Below are positions 8,160-16,956 of a stretch of DNA of 64,000 bases, in pieces (within the stretch, counting starts at the first letter, position 1; every line of letters starts with the position of its first letter). The stretch is from Methanocalculus chunghsingensis. Its GTDB lineage: Archaea; Halobacteriota; Methanomicrobia; Methanomicrobiales; Methanocorpusculaceae. The position numbers and the translations under genes are program-made. The stretch spans positions 124,001-188,000 of the forward strand of contig NZ_JWHL01000002.1 in NCBI RefSeq assembly GCF_018132105.1, given 5' to 3'. The notes below the pieces were generated by a model. That model was not told the origin of the DNA and did not search any database. It worked only from the letters and a program-made list of their open reading frames with translations.

Positions 8160-9794
8160 CTATGACTTCTTTACTTTACGCACTTTTACAGCAATACCGC
8201 GCGTTGATCGGATCATCTCATCTGCGGACATCATTGCTCTCCCAGTTGCACGCACCCCTTCTCCTATGACAAAGACCTCATCGCCGTCCCGGATGGCGGG
8301 ATCAGCAGACTGGACACCTGGAGCCAGGATGTCACCCTGGGGGACGAACCCCTCGATGGTGACCCGGTAACAGTTAGGGAGCAGTGCCCACCCCTCGATC
8401 GTCGGCCGAAGGAGTCCGGTTCCGGGATCGAAGGAGAAGAGCTGCTGGCGGCCTGCAAAGACCTTCCTTTCAGGGAACCGCCCTTTGATGATCATCTTCC
8501 TCGTATCCGGCTTCACCCCAAACTGCCAGGCAAGCGTTCCACCGACAATATCAGGGGCTCTCTTCCTCTCCCCGGCGAGTGCGTCACGTAGTGCCCCGGT
8601 AGATTCCCATGAGACAGGACGTCCATCTGTACAGGTCTCTTCAAGGGAAATTCCCGCAGAGGCTGCTGCCTTTCTGGCGACCTCAAGCGCCCCCCCCTCC
8701 AGGTGGGCGATGACCCGCCTGTATGGATGGGTCCTGAGGTACTCTGTCAGGTATTCTGCAAGGATCGCCTGCTCTTCATGATCCCAGTGGCCGGTCACCG
8801 GCACATCGTAATGGGCGGCCGGGTAGATCAGCTCAAGCTCCCGTGGGACGACACCGAGTGGGGAGGTGATGATCACCTCATGCGCCCTCCCGGCGATCGC
8901 ATCCTGGAATTTTCGGTGGCTTTGGGAGAGAGAATACGGCTTCTTTGCAGAACAGGGGAGAAGGACACAGACATCCCAGGTATTCTGGGTGAATCGTCTG
9001 ATGACACGATCTTCAAACCTCCCAATCTCGGCCCGGTACATCGATTCCTGGGTATGTGCCCGGAATGGCGTTGTCCGGGCGATGGGGGCTGCCTTCTCCA
9101 TCAGATCGCTCTTTCTGTCGAGGTGACGGAGTATCGAAACGAGCGATGCATCAGAGCGGCAACGCGATTCGATCAGTTCCCTCAGCTCACCCCTCTGCAG
9201 GAGGGCGGTTGCGAACCGGATCTCGTGGAGGAGTGCCTGCCGGTTATGCTCCCTGAGATCCCCCGTCCGGCACCCGGAGCAGCCGCAGATCCCCTCATCC
9301 AGCCATGAGCCGGGATAGATGCCTTCCGGGGTGCAGAAGAGTCCTTCTGCGGACTTCAGATCGACGGCGATGGTATCGAAGAGATCGAGACCGGTTGCTA
9401 TCAGCATCGCTACATTTGAAGGGAGTGCCGATGCCGGTGCATAGCGTGCGGCATCCGGTGGCAGAGCGCTGAGGAAGGTCTCTACCCAGTCCGCATAGGT
9501 TCGTGGGTTTGCAAGGGCGGTATGCCATCCTGCGATGATCGCCGCGTCTCCCGAGGATACATTTCCTGACATCTGTGGATGTGCCGGGATCGGTTGATCG
9601 AGAACCTCACCGGCATATCTCTGTACAAACTCCGCATCTGCCTGGAGTGGTATATTCGAGAGAGGCCGGGACGCCAGATCCGGAAAGAGTTCTATCGGAT
9701 TAATAACGGCGGGTGTCTGGATCTGCTCATCGTTGATGGTGAAGATTCCCTGCCTGGCAAGCCCATCTCGCTTACGGACCTCAAACTGCGTCAT
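8160..9794 (-). CDS. arcS: Archaeosine synthase ArcS (TgtA2)
   Basis: 544 aa. The N-terminal half is a TGT-like (tRNA-ribosyltransferase) barrel without the normal catalytic set. The central region has the ArcS signature PC-x3-KPY-x2-S-x2-H, seen exactly as PCSAKKPYSLSQSH. The C-terminus (from about residue 465) is a PUA RNA-binding domain ending GIAVKVRKVKKS. ArcS adds lysine to preQ0 at position 15 of tRNA as a step towards archaeosine. The ATG overlaps the stop of tgtA by 4 bp, so the two pathway enzymes are translationally coupled. The PUA domain sits here and not on the partner TgtA. Confidence 0.94.
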   Translation of the reverse strand: MTQFEVRKRDGLARQGIFTINDEQIQTPAVINPIELFPDLASRPLSNIPLQADAEFVQRYAGEVLDQPIPAHPQMSGNVSSGDAAIIAGWHTALANPRTYADWVETFLSALPPDAARYAPASALPSNVAMLIATGLDLFDTIAVDLKSAEGLFCTPEGIYPGSWLDEGICGCSGCRTGDLREHNRQALLHEIRFATALLQRGELRELIESRCRSDASLVSILRHLDRKSDLMEKAAPIARTTPFRAHTQESMYRAEIGRFEDRVIRRFTQNTWDVCVLLPCSAKKPYSLSQSHRKFQDAIAGRAHEVIITSPLGVVPRELELIYPAAHYDVPVTGHWDHEEQAILAEYLTEYLRTHPYRRVIAHLEGGALEVARKAAASAGISLEETCTDGRPVSWESTGALRDALAGERKRAPDIVGGTLAWQFGVKPDTRKMIIKGRFPERKVFAGRQQLFSFDPGTGLLRPTIEGWALLPNCYRVTIEGFVPQGDILAPGVQSADPAIRDGDEVFVIGEGVRATGRAMMSADEMIRSTRGIAVKVRKVKKS

Positions 9795-11236
9795 GATATC
9801 ACCACAGCGTCAGGGAACCGCTTTTTTATATGATGGACAAGATCCGGAGAGGCAGAAAACGTTACTTCTGTCTCCGGGTTGGCGGCGAGGAGCGCATCGA
9901 CTCCCGTAAATGCAGATGCGAGCATCGCATCATCCCAGGCAGGGACCTCGTTCTGGCCTATCGGGAAGGTCTCGGAGAGTTCCCGTGGTACTGCACCAAA
10001 TGGCGGGCGGAGTTCAAGAACCTCCTCAAAGTCCTGCGGCTCAGGCCCGCCGCAGAGGATGAGCGCCTTTGATGAGAGGGCGATTCTTGGGATCATCCTC
10101 TGAAACCGGATCACCTCGGTCCGCTGGCAGGACTCGTCTCCCCGGTAGAAGAATCTCCGTTTGGTTGCACGATCTGATCGTTCGAGGAGGTCGCCGGCTT
10201 TCAGGAGTTCACGATACCCGTCGAGGAGTCTGGGGTGTGATCGGCACCGTTCATCCACAAGCTCCCAGAGGGTCCCTTCCTGGATGGAGAGGCGGACACG
10301 GGAGATCTCGGCCTGTGTCACAGCAAGGTTATGGGTCGCAAGGAGCCGTTCTTTCTGATCTGATGCGCGAAGTTCATCTGCGGTATGTGAACGGCAGACA
10401 GCACAGGGACAGGGGAGCTCTGCCATCTCGGCGAGCTTGAGAGTGCCGGACGGGGTGATGTAGCGCCCCTCCCGTGCATAGAGGGCATATGCCGCGGAAT
10501 CGAAGATGTCACAGCCCATTGCAGCCGCAAGAGCGAACATCGAGGGGTGGCCTGCACCAAAGAGGTGGACACATGCCCCTGAGGAGAGTCCCTTTTTCGC
10601 GGCGAGAACCGAATGGACAAGCTCACGATACCGGTAGCCTTCAAGGAGCGGGACGACTGCGCCGACCGGGCAGAATGAGAACCCAAGATTGCTCACCTCC
10701 CGCCCGGCTGTCTCTCTCAGATCAGCGTGGATACCGCCCTGGACCGGCCCGGCGATTGGTGCATCGTCACCAAAGATCTCTCGTGCCTCGCGGAGCCGTT
10801 CCATCGTGATGGCAAGCTCTGATTCGACGGTCTCACGTGGTGCATCAGGATGGGTTGGAATATCGAGTGGTACCCAGATATCGCTTCCGATATCCCGCTG
10901 AAATGCCAGTGTCGTCTCATTTGTCGTATCAACCGATCCATAGACCGAGAGCTGAAACGATCCGGAATCGGTCATAATCAGGCCATCAAAGCCGAGGAGG
11001 TTGTGGAGGCCGCGGGATAATGCTTCCTCGCGGAAATCAGCACTCTTTGAGAAGATGTAGGCGTTTGTGATCAGCCCTTCAATCCCCATTGCCGCCATCT
11101 CACCTGGAGGAACGATCTGGATATGCGGGTTGACGACCGGGAGGAGTGCCGGGGTTCGTATTCGTTTATCACCGACGGTGAGTCGTCCGACTCGTCCGGC
11201 GATGTCCTTATGCATCACTTCAAACTGTATTGACAT
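9791..11236 (-). CDS. tgtA: tRNA-guanine(15) transglycosylase TgtA
   Basis: 481 aa. The TGT barrel is clear: TDSGSFQLSVYG holds the catalytic/binding Asp. A zinc site is present as CPCAVC followed by a downstream His (HTADEL). It exchanges G15 of archaeal tRNAs for preQ0, which ArcS, the next gene, then converts. At 481 aa it is shorter than TgtA forms of about 580 aa that carry their own PUA domain; here the C-terminal part has the middle domain but no clear PUA. The gene starts 3 bp after the AMMECR1 gene. Confidence 0.95.
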   Translation of the reverse strand: MSIQFEVMHKDIAGRVGRLTVGDKRIRTPALLPVVNPHIQIVPPGEMAAMGIEGLITNAYIFSKSADFREEALSRGLHNLLGFDGLIMTDSGSFQLSVYGSVDTTNETTLAFQRDIGSDIWVPLDIPTHPDAPRETVESELAITMERLREAREIFGDDAPIAGPVQGGIHADLRETAGREVSNLGFSFCPVGAVVPLLEGYRYRELVHSVLAAKKGLSSGACVHLFGAGHPSMFALAAAMGCDIFDSAAYALYAREGRYITPSGTLKLAEMAELPCPCAVCRSHTADELRASDQKERLLATHNLAVTQAEISRVRLSIQEGTLWELVDERCRSHPRLLDGYRELLKAGDLLERSDRATKRRFFYRGDESCQRTEVIRFQRMIPRIALSSKALILCGGPEPQDFEEVLELRPPFGAVPRELSETFPIGQNEVPAWDDAMLASAFTGVDALLAANPETEVTFSASPDLVHHIKKRFPDAVVIS

Positions 11237-11238
11237 GG

Positions 11239-11796
11239 TTATTCAGAGAAGATCTGGCCCTCGAATCTGAGGACGGCTATCTGGTCATCCCGCCAGCATC
11301 CCGGCGGAAGACCTGCTTTCATACAGGTCTGATCGAGGAACTCGGCACCCGACCATCCATATTCTGTTGCTACCTGCGGGAGAAGGAGTCCGGATCGACC
11401 CCGTCCCTGGATGATCAGGCCATGGCGGCCGATGATCACCTGGTCTGCCCTCTCTTCGGGAGAGGTGGGGATCTCTTCGGGCAGAGAGAGTACTGTCACC
11501 TCAATTCGTATGAGGGGGAGTTCCTGCACTCTTACCGGTGGGAATCTGGGATCCTGCAGGGCAGCGGATGTTGCTGCTTCGATAATGGCTTCGCCAAGCG
11601 GCATCACCGGCATCGGAATACCGATACAGCCCCGAAGTTCCCTGTTCCGTGTGAGGGTGACAAAGACTCCCCTCTTCTCGTCAAAGATCGGCGGAAGAGG
11701 CGGGGGCTGATACTCCTCCCGGTTCAGGGCCGCCGTCATGGCTTCACGGGCGAGGGCAATCCCGGCCCTGCCGTCCCCCTCATTGAGAAGCTGCAT
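11239..11796 (-). CDS. AMMECR1 domain protein
   Basis: 185 aa, the usual length for the archaeal family. It contains the diagnostic motif LRGCIG (in NRELRGCIGIPMP), preceded by GVFVTLT. The biochemical role of the family is not settled; members occur in archaea, bacteria and eukaryotes. It is first in a three-gene run with tgtA (2 bp gap) and arcS, which hints at RNA-related work, but that is context only. The ATG at 11796 diverges from the RNase P RNA promoter. Confidence 0.92.
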   Translation of the reverse strand: MQLLNEGDGRAGIALAREAMTAALNREEYQPPPLPPIFDEKRGVFVTLTRNRELRGCIGIPMPVMPLGEAIIEAATSAALQDPRFPPVRVQELPLIRIEVTVLSLPEEIPTSPEERADQVIIGRHGLIIQGRGRSGLLLPQVATEYGWSGAEFLDQTCMKAGLPPGCWRDDQIAVLRFEGQIFSE

Positions 11797-11866
11797 ATAT
11801 AATCATCATCGCAGGAGCAGAAGATGCTATCTCCGGATGAACGAGGATTAATGAAGAGATAGATCA

Positions 11867-11878
11867 TATACTATATAC
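11867..11878 (+). promoter_or_regulatory. TATA box of the RNase P RNA gene
   Basis: The AT-rich block TATACTATATAC is centred about 28 bp before the predicted 5' end of the RNA near 11900, the normal archaeal spacing. Confidence 0.6.
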
Positions 11879-11904
11879 TGTACCTGGGGCTTTGGCACCA
11901 TGGT

Positions 11905-12256
11905 CCAGCGGTGAGAGGGAGAGTGCGGCTGACGGTGACCAGTTCTGGTCGCTGAGGAAAGTCCCCCCACCTTTCAGGCGCGCAGCCTCGTGCAAGCGGG
12001 GATGGCGAGAGTCATGGCAATGACACAGAAACGACACGTCCTGCCGCCAGCGATGAAACGACCGAGCCCCACCATCACTGATGGTGGTGCGATACCTAAC
12101 TCGTTGAGCGTAACGGCAGGGATCGATGGAACGGTGAATCCCTGCGGGTGCAAGCCAAACAGGGCAGAAGGGATGCCTGGATCCCGCCCGGGTACGGCGC
12201 TTAGCTGAATGCCGCAATGAACAGAAGGGGGCTTACTCCTCCCACTCACCATCAGT
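11905..12256 (+). ncRNA. rnpB: RNase P RNA (archaeal type A)
   Basis: The universally conserved P4 5' strand is present as GAGGAAAGTC (11954-11963). The matching 3' conserved region reads ACAGAAGGGGGCTTA (12221-12235), and a central ACAGAAA element lies at 12024-12032. The ends pair to form P1: GGTGAG-A-GGGAG at 11910-11921 with CTCCCACTCACC near 12239-12250. This catalytic RNA removes the 5' leader from pre-tRNAs together with Pop5, Rpp30, Rpp21 and Rpp29. Exact ends are uncertain by about 5-10 nt. A T-run at 12272-12276 may end transcription. Confidence 0.95.
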
Positions 12257-12271
12257 CTGTTGAAGACGATC

Positions 12272-12276
12272 TTTTT
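12272..12276 (+). terminator. T-run after RNase P RNA
   Basis: TTTTT about 20 nt beyond the P1 helix, consistent with archaeal U-tract termination. Weak on its own. Confidence 0.35.
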
Positions 12277-12299
12277 CTCATATAACTCCTAGTAATAGT

Positions 12300-12857
12300 A
12301 TGCATGTTCCATCACCTGAGGAGCTGAGATCTGCCCGACGGAGGATTGGGCTGAAACAGGCCGATCTTGCACACAGGGCCGGGATCAGTCAGTCGATGAT
12401 CGCACGGATTGAGCGTGGCTCCGTCGATCCCCGTGTCAGCACCCTCCGGCGCATCGTTGATGTCCTCACCGCTGCAGAAATCCCGGCGGTTACCGCTGGA
12501 AGTGTGATGCACTCCCCTGTCGTCAGTGTTTCACCGGATGACTCGATCCTCTCGGCCGTTGACAAGATGGAGCAGATGGCGTTTTCGCAGCTGCCTGTTC
12601 TCAAAAATGGTGTTCCCGTCGGCTGTATATCAGAAGCAGCGATTCTGACTGCCATTGGTGAACAACGGCATCCTCGCGGGCATCATCAGAAGGTCCATGA
12701 TTTTATGGAGGCGAGCTTCCCGACCGTACCCCCCGAGATCGAGATCGAGACGGTCGTCTCTATCCTTGAACAACATCATGCCGTCCTCGTCATGGCAGAA
12801 GGCCGGGTCGAGGGGGTCATCACGAAACATGACCTGATCTCCCTCATTACCCGGTAG
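12300..12857 (+). CDS. XRE-type HTH regulator with two CBS domains
   Basis: 185 aa. Residues about 7-58 are an XRE helix-turn-helix (LKQADLAHRAGISQSMIARI). Two CBS domains follow (VMHSPVVSVSPDD and a second starting VHDFMEASFPTVPP). CBS pairs usually bind adenine nucleotides or SAM, so this is probably a transcription factor responding to energy or methyl status. The target is unknown. It stands alone downstream of RNase P RNA and converges with tpiA, 2 bp apart. TATA-like CATATAAC near 12281 would give a leaderless or near-leaderless transcript. Confidence 0.92.
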   Translation: MHVPSPEELRSARRRIGLKQADLAHRAGISQSMIARIERGSVDPRVSTLRRIVDVLTAAEIPAVTAGSVMHSPVVSVSPDDSILSAVDKMEQMAFSQLPVLKNGVPVGCISEAAILTAIGEQRHPRGHHQKVHDFMEASFPTVPPEIEIETVVSILEQHHAVLVMAEGRVEGVITKHDLISLITR

Positions 12858-12859
12858 GA

Positions 12860-13528
12860 TCAGCACCTTGAGACGAGATCCCTGAGAACTGCCTCAGGAT
12901 CATCTGCCTTGACAACACCGGATGCCAGAAGCACTCCGGTACAGCCGAGATCGAGTGCAATTCTGACACATTTGCCCGAATGTATCCCGGCACCTGCCAG
13001 AACCTTCACGGAAGGGTTCTTTTCTTCAGCGGCTCGGACGGATCCCTCAATGATCCCGGGATCTGCTGTTGCAACAGAGATACCTGATCCGATCAGTTCC
13101 GGGGGTTCAATTGCAACATATGACGGCCCGAGTGCCGCCGCGCCTGCTGTTGCCCGTATATTATTCGTGCAGATGACCGTTTGCAGCTTTGCAGACTCCG
13201 CTGCGGCAAGGCCTGCTTCGATCTCAGCGAGGGTGAGGCGCCGTTCGGAATGGTTGATGAGGGTTCCTGAGGCACCTGCCATCGTCAGCATATACGCAGG
13301 GATCCGTCCTGTGTGGGCACCGGCATCGACCCCGTCAATATGCTGGGCGAATACCGGTATCGTATAGTGCTTTGCCATACGGCGAAGTTCGGTGAAGGAA
13401 GGTGCGATTCCGATCTCAACACCGGTATCCTCCATCACCGCCTGTGCCGCCCGTGCTATCCGATCTGCGGAATGGCCGGTTCCTTCCCGGTAGGTCTTGA
13501 AATTGATGAGGATGAAGGGGGAGGTCAT
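12860..13528 (-). CDS. tpiA: Triosephosphate isomerase (archaeal, short form)
   Basis: 222 aa, typical of the compact archaeal enzyme (bacterial/eukaryotic about 250). It opens with the substrate-binding strand [11 protein letters not shown] (Asn and Lys of the active site). Further active-site blocks are NHSERRLTL (catalytic-loop His/Ser) and [13 protein letters not shown] carrying the catalytic Glu and the flexible loop. It interconverts dihydroxyacetone phosphate and glyceraldehyde 3-phosphate for gluconeogenesis. It begins 1 bp after the MBF1 stop, so the two share a transcript. Confidence 0.96.
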   Translation of the reverse strand: MTSPFILINFKTYREGTGHSADRIARAAQAVMEDTGVEIGIAPSFTELRRMAKHYTIPVFAQHIDGVDAGAHTGRIPAYMLTMAGASGTLINHSERRLTLAEIEAGLAAAESAKLQTVICTNNIRATAGAAALGPSYVAIEPPELIGSGISVATADPGIIEGSVRAAEEKNPSVKVLAGAGIHSGKCVRIALDLGCTGVLLASGVVKADDPEAVLRDLVSRC

Positions 13529-13529
13529 C

Positions 13530-14030
13530 TCACTTCCTCTTCACCCTGATGACATCCCCAAGCGTCGTCTGGGTCTTCTCTGTACCGGTGCCCTCTGCGA
13601 CTATACCGTCAGAATCGATCAGGCGTATCTCAAGGGCGGCTTCTATCTTCTTTCTGACCGCGTCTTCAGGTGTCAGGTCTCCGTTCTCAATCTTTCTGAT
13701 AAGGTGCTCCTTCTCCTTAATCTCAAGGGCAAGCTCCTTCTGGGAGATGCCCCGCTCAAGGCGGGCTTCACGGATCCGATCCGCATAGTCTTCAACAATA
13801 TCCCCTTCGATGAAGTCGAAGACGTCGCGTTTCCGTCTCGGAGGTGCGCTCGGAGATCCTCCTGGCGTCATCCTCCCGGGTGTTCCCCTCGGTCCTGTCT
13901 GGACCTGCACCTCCGTCCCGAGCCGGGCACACCGATCACAGACCTTCATCGGCGTTGATCCTTCAATTCTCACCGTCTTCGATCGTCCTTTAATAATCTG
14001 GCCACAGGCTTCGCATTGTTCGGATTTCAT
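13530..14030 (-). CDS. Archaeal multiprotein bridging factor 1 (MBF1)
   Basis: 166 aa from the ATG at 14030 (an upstream in-frame start at 14042 lacks support and sits at the predicted transcription start). The N-terminal zinc ribbon has CEACGQ and CDRC. A flexible linker rich in Gly/Pro/Arg is followed by a canonical XRE HTH ([20 protein letters not shown]), in the archaeal MBF1 order. The protein is a conserved transcription or translation-linked cofactor. It diverges from the first PAN gene; a TATA-like block at 14063-14074 on the minus strand is correctly placed. Confidence 0.93.
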   Translation of the reverse strand: MKSEQCEACGQIIKGRSKTVRIEGSTPMKVCDRCARLGTEVQVQTGPRGTPGRMTPGGSPSAPPRRKRDVFDFIEGDIVEDYADRIREARLERGISQKELALEIKEKEHLIRKIENGDLTPEDAVRKKIEAALEIRLIDSDGIVAEGTGTEKTQTTLGDVIRVKRK

Positions 14031-14046
14031 GTAATATCCCAAAGAA

Positions 14047-14074
14047 CTTTATACCTTTTTTCTCCTATATATCT
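14047..14074. promoter_or_regulatory. Overlapping divergent promoters of MBF1 and PAN
   Basis: The plus strand has CTTTATAC (14047-14054), 25-30 bp before a start site about 10 nt upstream of the PAN ATG. The minus strand has AGATATATAGG (14063-14074), the same distance before MBF1. The two TATA elements lie face to face in 56 bp, so the transcription complexes should compete. Confidence 0.5.
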
Positions 14075-14086
14075 ATTTGAAGGATT

Positions 14087-15331
14087 ATGGTTACGAAATC
14101 TCGCATACCTGAGGATACTCATCATTCTGAAGATACGTATCGGATGGTGATTGAGCGTCTTTCTGAACTGGAAGCGCGGAATCAGGAGTTGCGGGAGGAG
14201 CTTCGCCAGTCGAAGACGGATCGCCAGTATCTTGAAACCCAGAAGGTCAGGTACGAACGGGAAGTCCGAAAACTCAGGTCTGAGATTGAGCAGATGAGAA
14301 GTCCCCCACTCATCGTCGGGACGATCATCGATGTTGTCGACTCAAACCGTGCGGTTGTCAGGAGTAGTGCTGGACCGAAATTCCTTGTCCGAACATCACA
14401 GTTCATTAATATCGATGATCTGAAGCCCGGTGTCCGGTGCACAATGAATCAGCAGACCCTGGCCATCGTCGAGGTGCTCCCCTCCGCCTTTGACTCCCAG
14501 ATCTACGGGATGGAGGTGGAGACCCGCCCGACTGAGACGTATGTCGATGTCGGTGGCCTGAAAGAGCAGACCATTGAGGTCCGGGAGGCAGTCGAACTGC
14601 CTTTGAAGAAGCCGCATCTCTTTGAACAGATTGGGATCCTCCCCCCGAAGGGTATTCTTCTCCACGGCCCGCCGGGTACCGGGAAGACCCTTCTTGCCCG
14701 GGCTGTCGCGCATGAGACGGAAGCTACCTTCCTCCGTGTGGTCGGCTCCGAACTCGTCCAGAAGTATATCGGGGAAGGGGCGCGGCTCGTCCGTGAACTC
14801 TTTGAGAGTGCAAAGAAGAATGCCCCCTCTATCATATTCATCGATGAGATCGATGCAATCGGGGCATCGAGAGGTCAGGAGACCTCATCCGGCGATCGTG
14901 AGGTTCACCGCACCCTGATGCAGCTCCTCGCTGAGATGGACGGGTTTGACAACCGGGGTGATGTGAAGATCATCGGGGCAACGAACCGGATAGATATTCT
15001 GGATCCTGCTCTCCTTCGCCCTGGCAGGTTTGACCGGATCATTGAGATTCCACTCCCTGATGTCGAGGGACGGCTCGCGATCCTCAGGATCCATACAAAG
15101 AAGATCACCCTTGCAGATGACGTTGATCTCCTTGCGCTTGCACGTGTCACTGAGGGAAAGAACGGTGCTGATCTCTCTGCAATCTGTATGGAGGCCGGAA
15201 TGTTTGCAATTCGTGATGAGAGGCCCTCCGTTACCAGGTCGGACTTTGAGAGAGCGATCAGGAAGATCTCTGCAGACTTCGATCGCAATAAGGTCTCACA
15301 GATGGCATCCATCGGAACGATGTTTGCCTGA
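14087..15331 (+). CDS. pan: Proteasome-activating nucleotidase, copy 1 (non-canonical C-terminus)
   Basis: 414 aa. An N-terminal coiled coil (about residues 20-70) is followed by an OB domain. The AAA+ module has Walker A GPPGTGKT, Walker B IIFIDEID and the second-region-of-homology arginine motif [10 protein letters not shown]. It unfolds substrates for the 20S proteasome. Known PAN proteins dock to the 20S ring through a C-terminal HbYX motif. Here the end is TMFA, with Phe in the Tyr position, whereas the second PAN copy nearby ends MYL. A T-run follows at 15341-15347. Confidence 0.95.
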   Translation: MVTKSRIPEDTHHSEDTYRMVIERLSELEARNQELREELRQSKTDRQYLETQKVRYEREVRKLRSEIEQMRSPPLIVGTIIDVVDSNRAVVRSSAGPKFLVRTSQFINIDDLKPGVRCTMNQQTLAIVEVLPSAFDSQIYGMEVETRPTETYVDVGGLKEQTIEVREAVELPLKKPHLFEQIGILPPKGILLHGPPGTGKTLLARAVAHETEATFLRVVGSELVQKYIGEGARLVRELFESAKKNAPSIIFIDEIDAIGASRGQETSSGDREVHRTLMQLLAEMDGFDNRGDVKIIGATNRIDILDPALLRPGRFDRIIEIPLPDVEGRLAILRIHTKKITLADDVDLLALARVTEGKNGADLSAICMEAGMFAIRDERPSVTRSDFERAIRKISADFDRNKVSQMASIGTMFA

Positions 15332-15718
15332 TCAAGCTTCTTTTTTTATTTCATCCTGAGAACAGAAGACGGTCAGATCATGGCTCGTCTCATCATCTGA
15401 GATGGTGCAGAGATATCTGTGCTCCCATTCTGCACCTGGATAGCCGAGCTGGCGTTCATAGATCTCACGGGCAAGCTTCTGGGAGAGAAGTACCCCATCC
15501 CCGGTCTGGAAGAGGAGATCTGATGTGTATCTCCGGATGTACCACCGGAGTTCTGAAGCAAGCGAGAGCCCTGATCCAAGTGTCGCAACAGCCACTTCGA
15601 CGACCCCCCCTGCCCGCCTCTGCGGGGGATAGAACCGGAGGATCATCCTGCTCGTCTCGGACTCCAAAAAAGTACGGTACAGGTCAATGCCGGGTTTTGA
15701 TATAAAGATAACCAGCAT
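15332..15718 (-). CDS. Uncharacterised protein between the two PAN genes
   Basis: 128 aa from ATG 15718; an internal ATG at 15646 would give about 104 aa. I do not recognise a family. It begins with a hydrophobic strand (MLVIFI), contains RFYPPQRRAGGVVEVAVATLG, and has a predicted mixed alpha/beta pattern without membrane segments. It starts 12 bp after the stop of the second PAN gene on the same strand, so it is probably cotranscribed with it. It ends back to back with PAN copy 1 (stops adjacent at 15331/15332). A role in proteasome function is only a guess from position. Confidence 0.6.
   Translation of the reverse strand: MLVIFISKPGIDLYRTFLESETSRMILRFYPPQRRAGGVVEVAVATLGSGLSLASELRWYIRRYTSDLLFQTGDGVLLSQKLAREIYERQLGYPGAEWEHRYLCTISDDETSHDLTVFCSQDEIKKEA
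15341..15347 (+). terminator. T-run after PAN copy 1
   Basis: TTTTTTT starting 10 nt after the PAN stop, within the 3' end of the convergent uncharacterised gene. No hairpin precedes it. Confidence 0.4.
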
Positions 15719-15730
15719 GACCGTCGAATA

Positions 15731-16912
15731 TCAGAGATACATGCGGACATCCTGTTCAGGCATCTCATGCCTGACCTTCCGGATGGCTGCATCAAAGTGT
15801 TCTTCTTCGATTGCGGTTGCACTCTCACGGACTGCGATCATCCCTGCCTCGCGACAGATGGCCTCGAGTTCGGCCCCGGTTGCTCCTTCAGTGCGGGAGA
15901 CGATCGATGGAAGCCTGATATCTCCGAGGGAGAGGTTCCGTGTGTGGATTTTGAGAATCTCGGTCCGTGATCCCGCATCCGGGAAGGGGATCTCGATGAT
16001 TCTGTCGAACCGCCCCGGCCGGAGGAGTGCCGGATCAAGCATATCTGGCCGGTTTGTTGCGGCCATGATCCTGATGTCACCACGGTTGTCAAACCCGTCC
16101 ATCTCAGCGAGGAGCTGCATCAGGGTGCGCTGCACCTCGGCAGATCCGGAGGTGCCGTCATGGGTCCGGGTACTCCCGACTGCATCGATCTCATCGATGA
16201 AGACGATTGATGGCGCCCTTTCGCGGGCAAGTTCGAAGAGTTCCCGTACGAGTTGTGCCCCTTCACCGATGAATTTATGAACCAGCTCGCTTCCGGACAT
16301 CCTGATGAAGGTGGCGCTTGCATTATGTGCCACAGCCTTCGCGATCAGGGTCTTCCCTGTTCCGGGTGGTCCATACAGAAGGATGCCCTTTGGTGGCTCG
16401 ACACCGAGGCGTGCATAGACCTCAGGACGGGTGATCGGATACTCGACCGCTTCCCTCACCTCTTCAATCTCCTCTTTGAGACCTCCGACCTGCTCAAATG
16501 TCGCAGATGGAGATGTTTCAAGTTCCATCACACGGACCCGGGCGTCATAGGTCGTTCCGATGACCTTGATGATTGAGAGCGCGTTATTGACTGCGACCTT
16601 GCTTCCGGCTTTGAGGAGTGGATACAGATCATCAGATACCTGTGTGATATACTCCTGATTGTTCCCCTGCTGGCGCAGGTACACCTCACCATCAGGCAGC
16701 TTCTCGATGACCACCGCGACAAAGAGGGGGAGTCGTTTGAGCTGGGCGTTCTCCCGCTTCAGCTGGGCATTCTCCTCCCGGAGTTTTGCCACATCTCTCT
16801 GCTGGGTCTCAACCTTCTCCCGGAGCTCGATGAGTGATTCATACAGTTCTTTCAGCTGCTGTGACTGGAGCGTTGAGTCTTTTCCAACATTGTCGATGAG
16901 CGTTTCGTCCAT
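15731..16912 (-). CDS. pan: Proteasome-activating nucleotidase, copy 2 (canonical HbYX end)
   Basis: 393 aa. It has the same plan as copy 1: N-terminal coiled coil (about residues 15-60), OB domain, Walker A GPPGTGKT, Walker B IVFIDEIDAVG and the arginine-finger region [10 protein letters not shown]. Its C-terminus is MYL, an exact hydrophobic-Tyr-X motif for opening the 20S gate. Two PAN paralogues are known in haloarchaea (PanA/PanB); here they sit within 3 kb, convergent. They differ in the coiled coil and tail, suggesting different substrates or mixed hexamers. Divergent from the dehydratase-subunit gene. Confidence 0.95.
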   Translation of the reverse strand: MDETLIDNVGKDSTLQSQQLKELYESLIELREKVETQQRDVAKLREENAQLKRENAQLKRLPLFVAVVIEKLPDGEVYLRQQGNNQEYITQVSDDLYPLLKAGSKVAVNNALSIIKVIGTTYDARVRVMELETSPSATFEQVGGLKEEIEEVREAVEYPITRPEVYARLGVEPPKGILLYGPPGTGKTLIAKAVAHNASATFIRMSGSELVHKFIGEGAQLVRELFELARERAPSIVFIDEIDAVGSTRTHDGTSGSAEVQRTLMQLLAEMDGFDNRGDIRIMAATNRPDMLDPALLRPGRFDRIIEIPFPDAGSRTEILKIHTRNLSLGDIRLPSIVSRTEGATGAELEAICREAGMIAVRESATAIEEEHFDAAIRKVRHEMPEQDVRMYL

Positions 16913-16916
16913 GTCT

Positions 16917-16950
16917 ATAATATAGTATATCCTCTCACCATTTATTAGGT
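16917..16950. promoter_or_regulatory. Divergent promoter region between PAN copy 2 and the DUF126 gene
   Basis: The 44-bp gap contains CTATAATATAGTATAT (plus strand, centred near 16924) and AATAAATGG (minus strand, near 16943). Each would give a start a few bases before the respective start codon, so both transcripts look leaderless or nearly so. Confidence 0.45.
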
Positions 16951-16956
16951 GTCATC

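Noticed and set aside
11901-12256. ORFs on both strands over the RNase P RNA
   Set aside because: The conserved RNA elements and P1 pairing explain the region; the translations resemble no protein.
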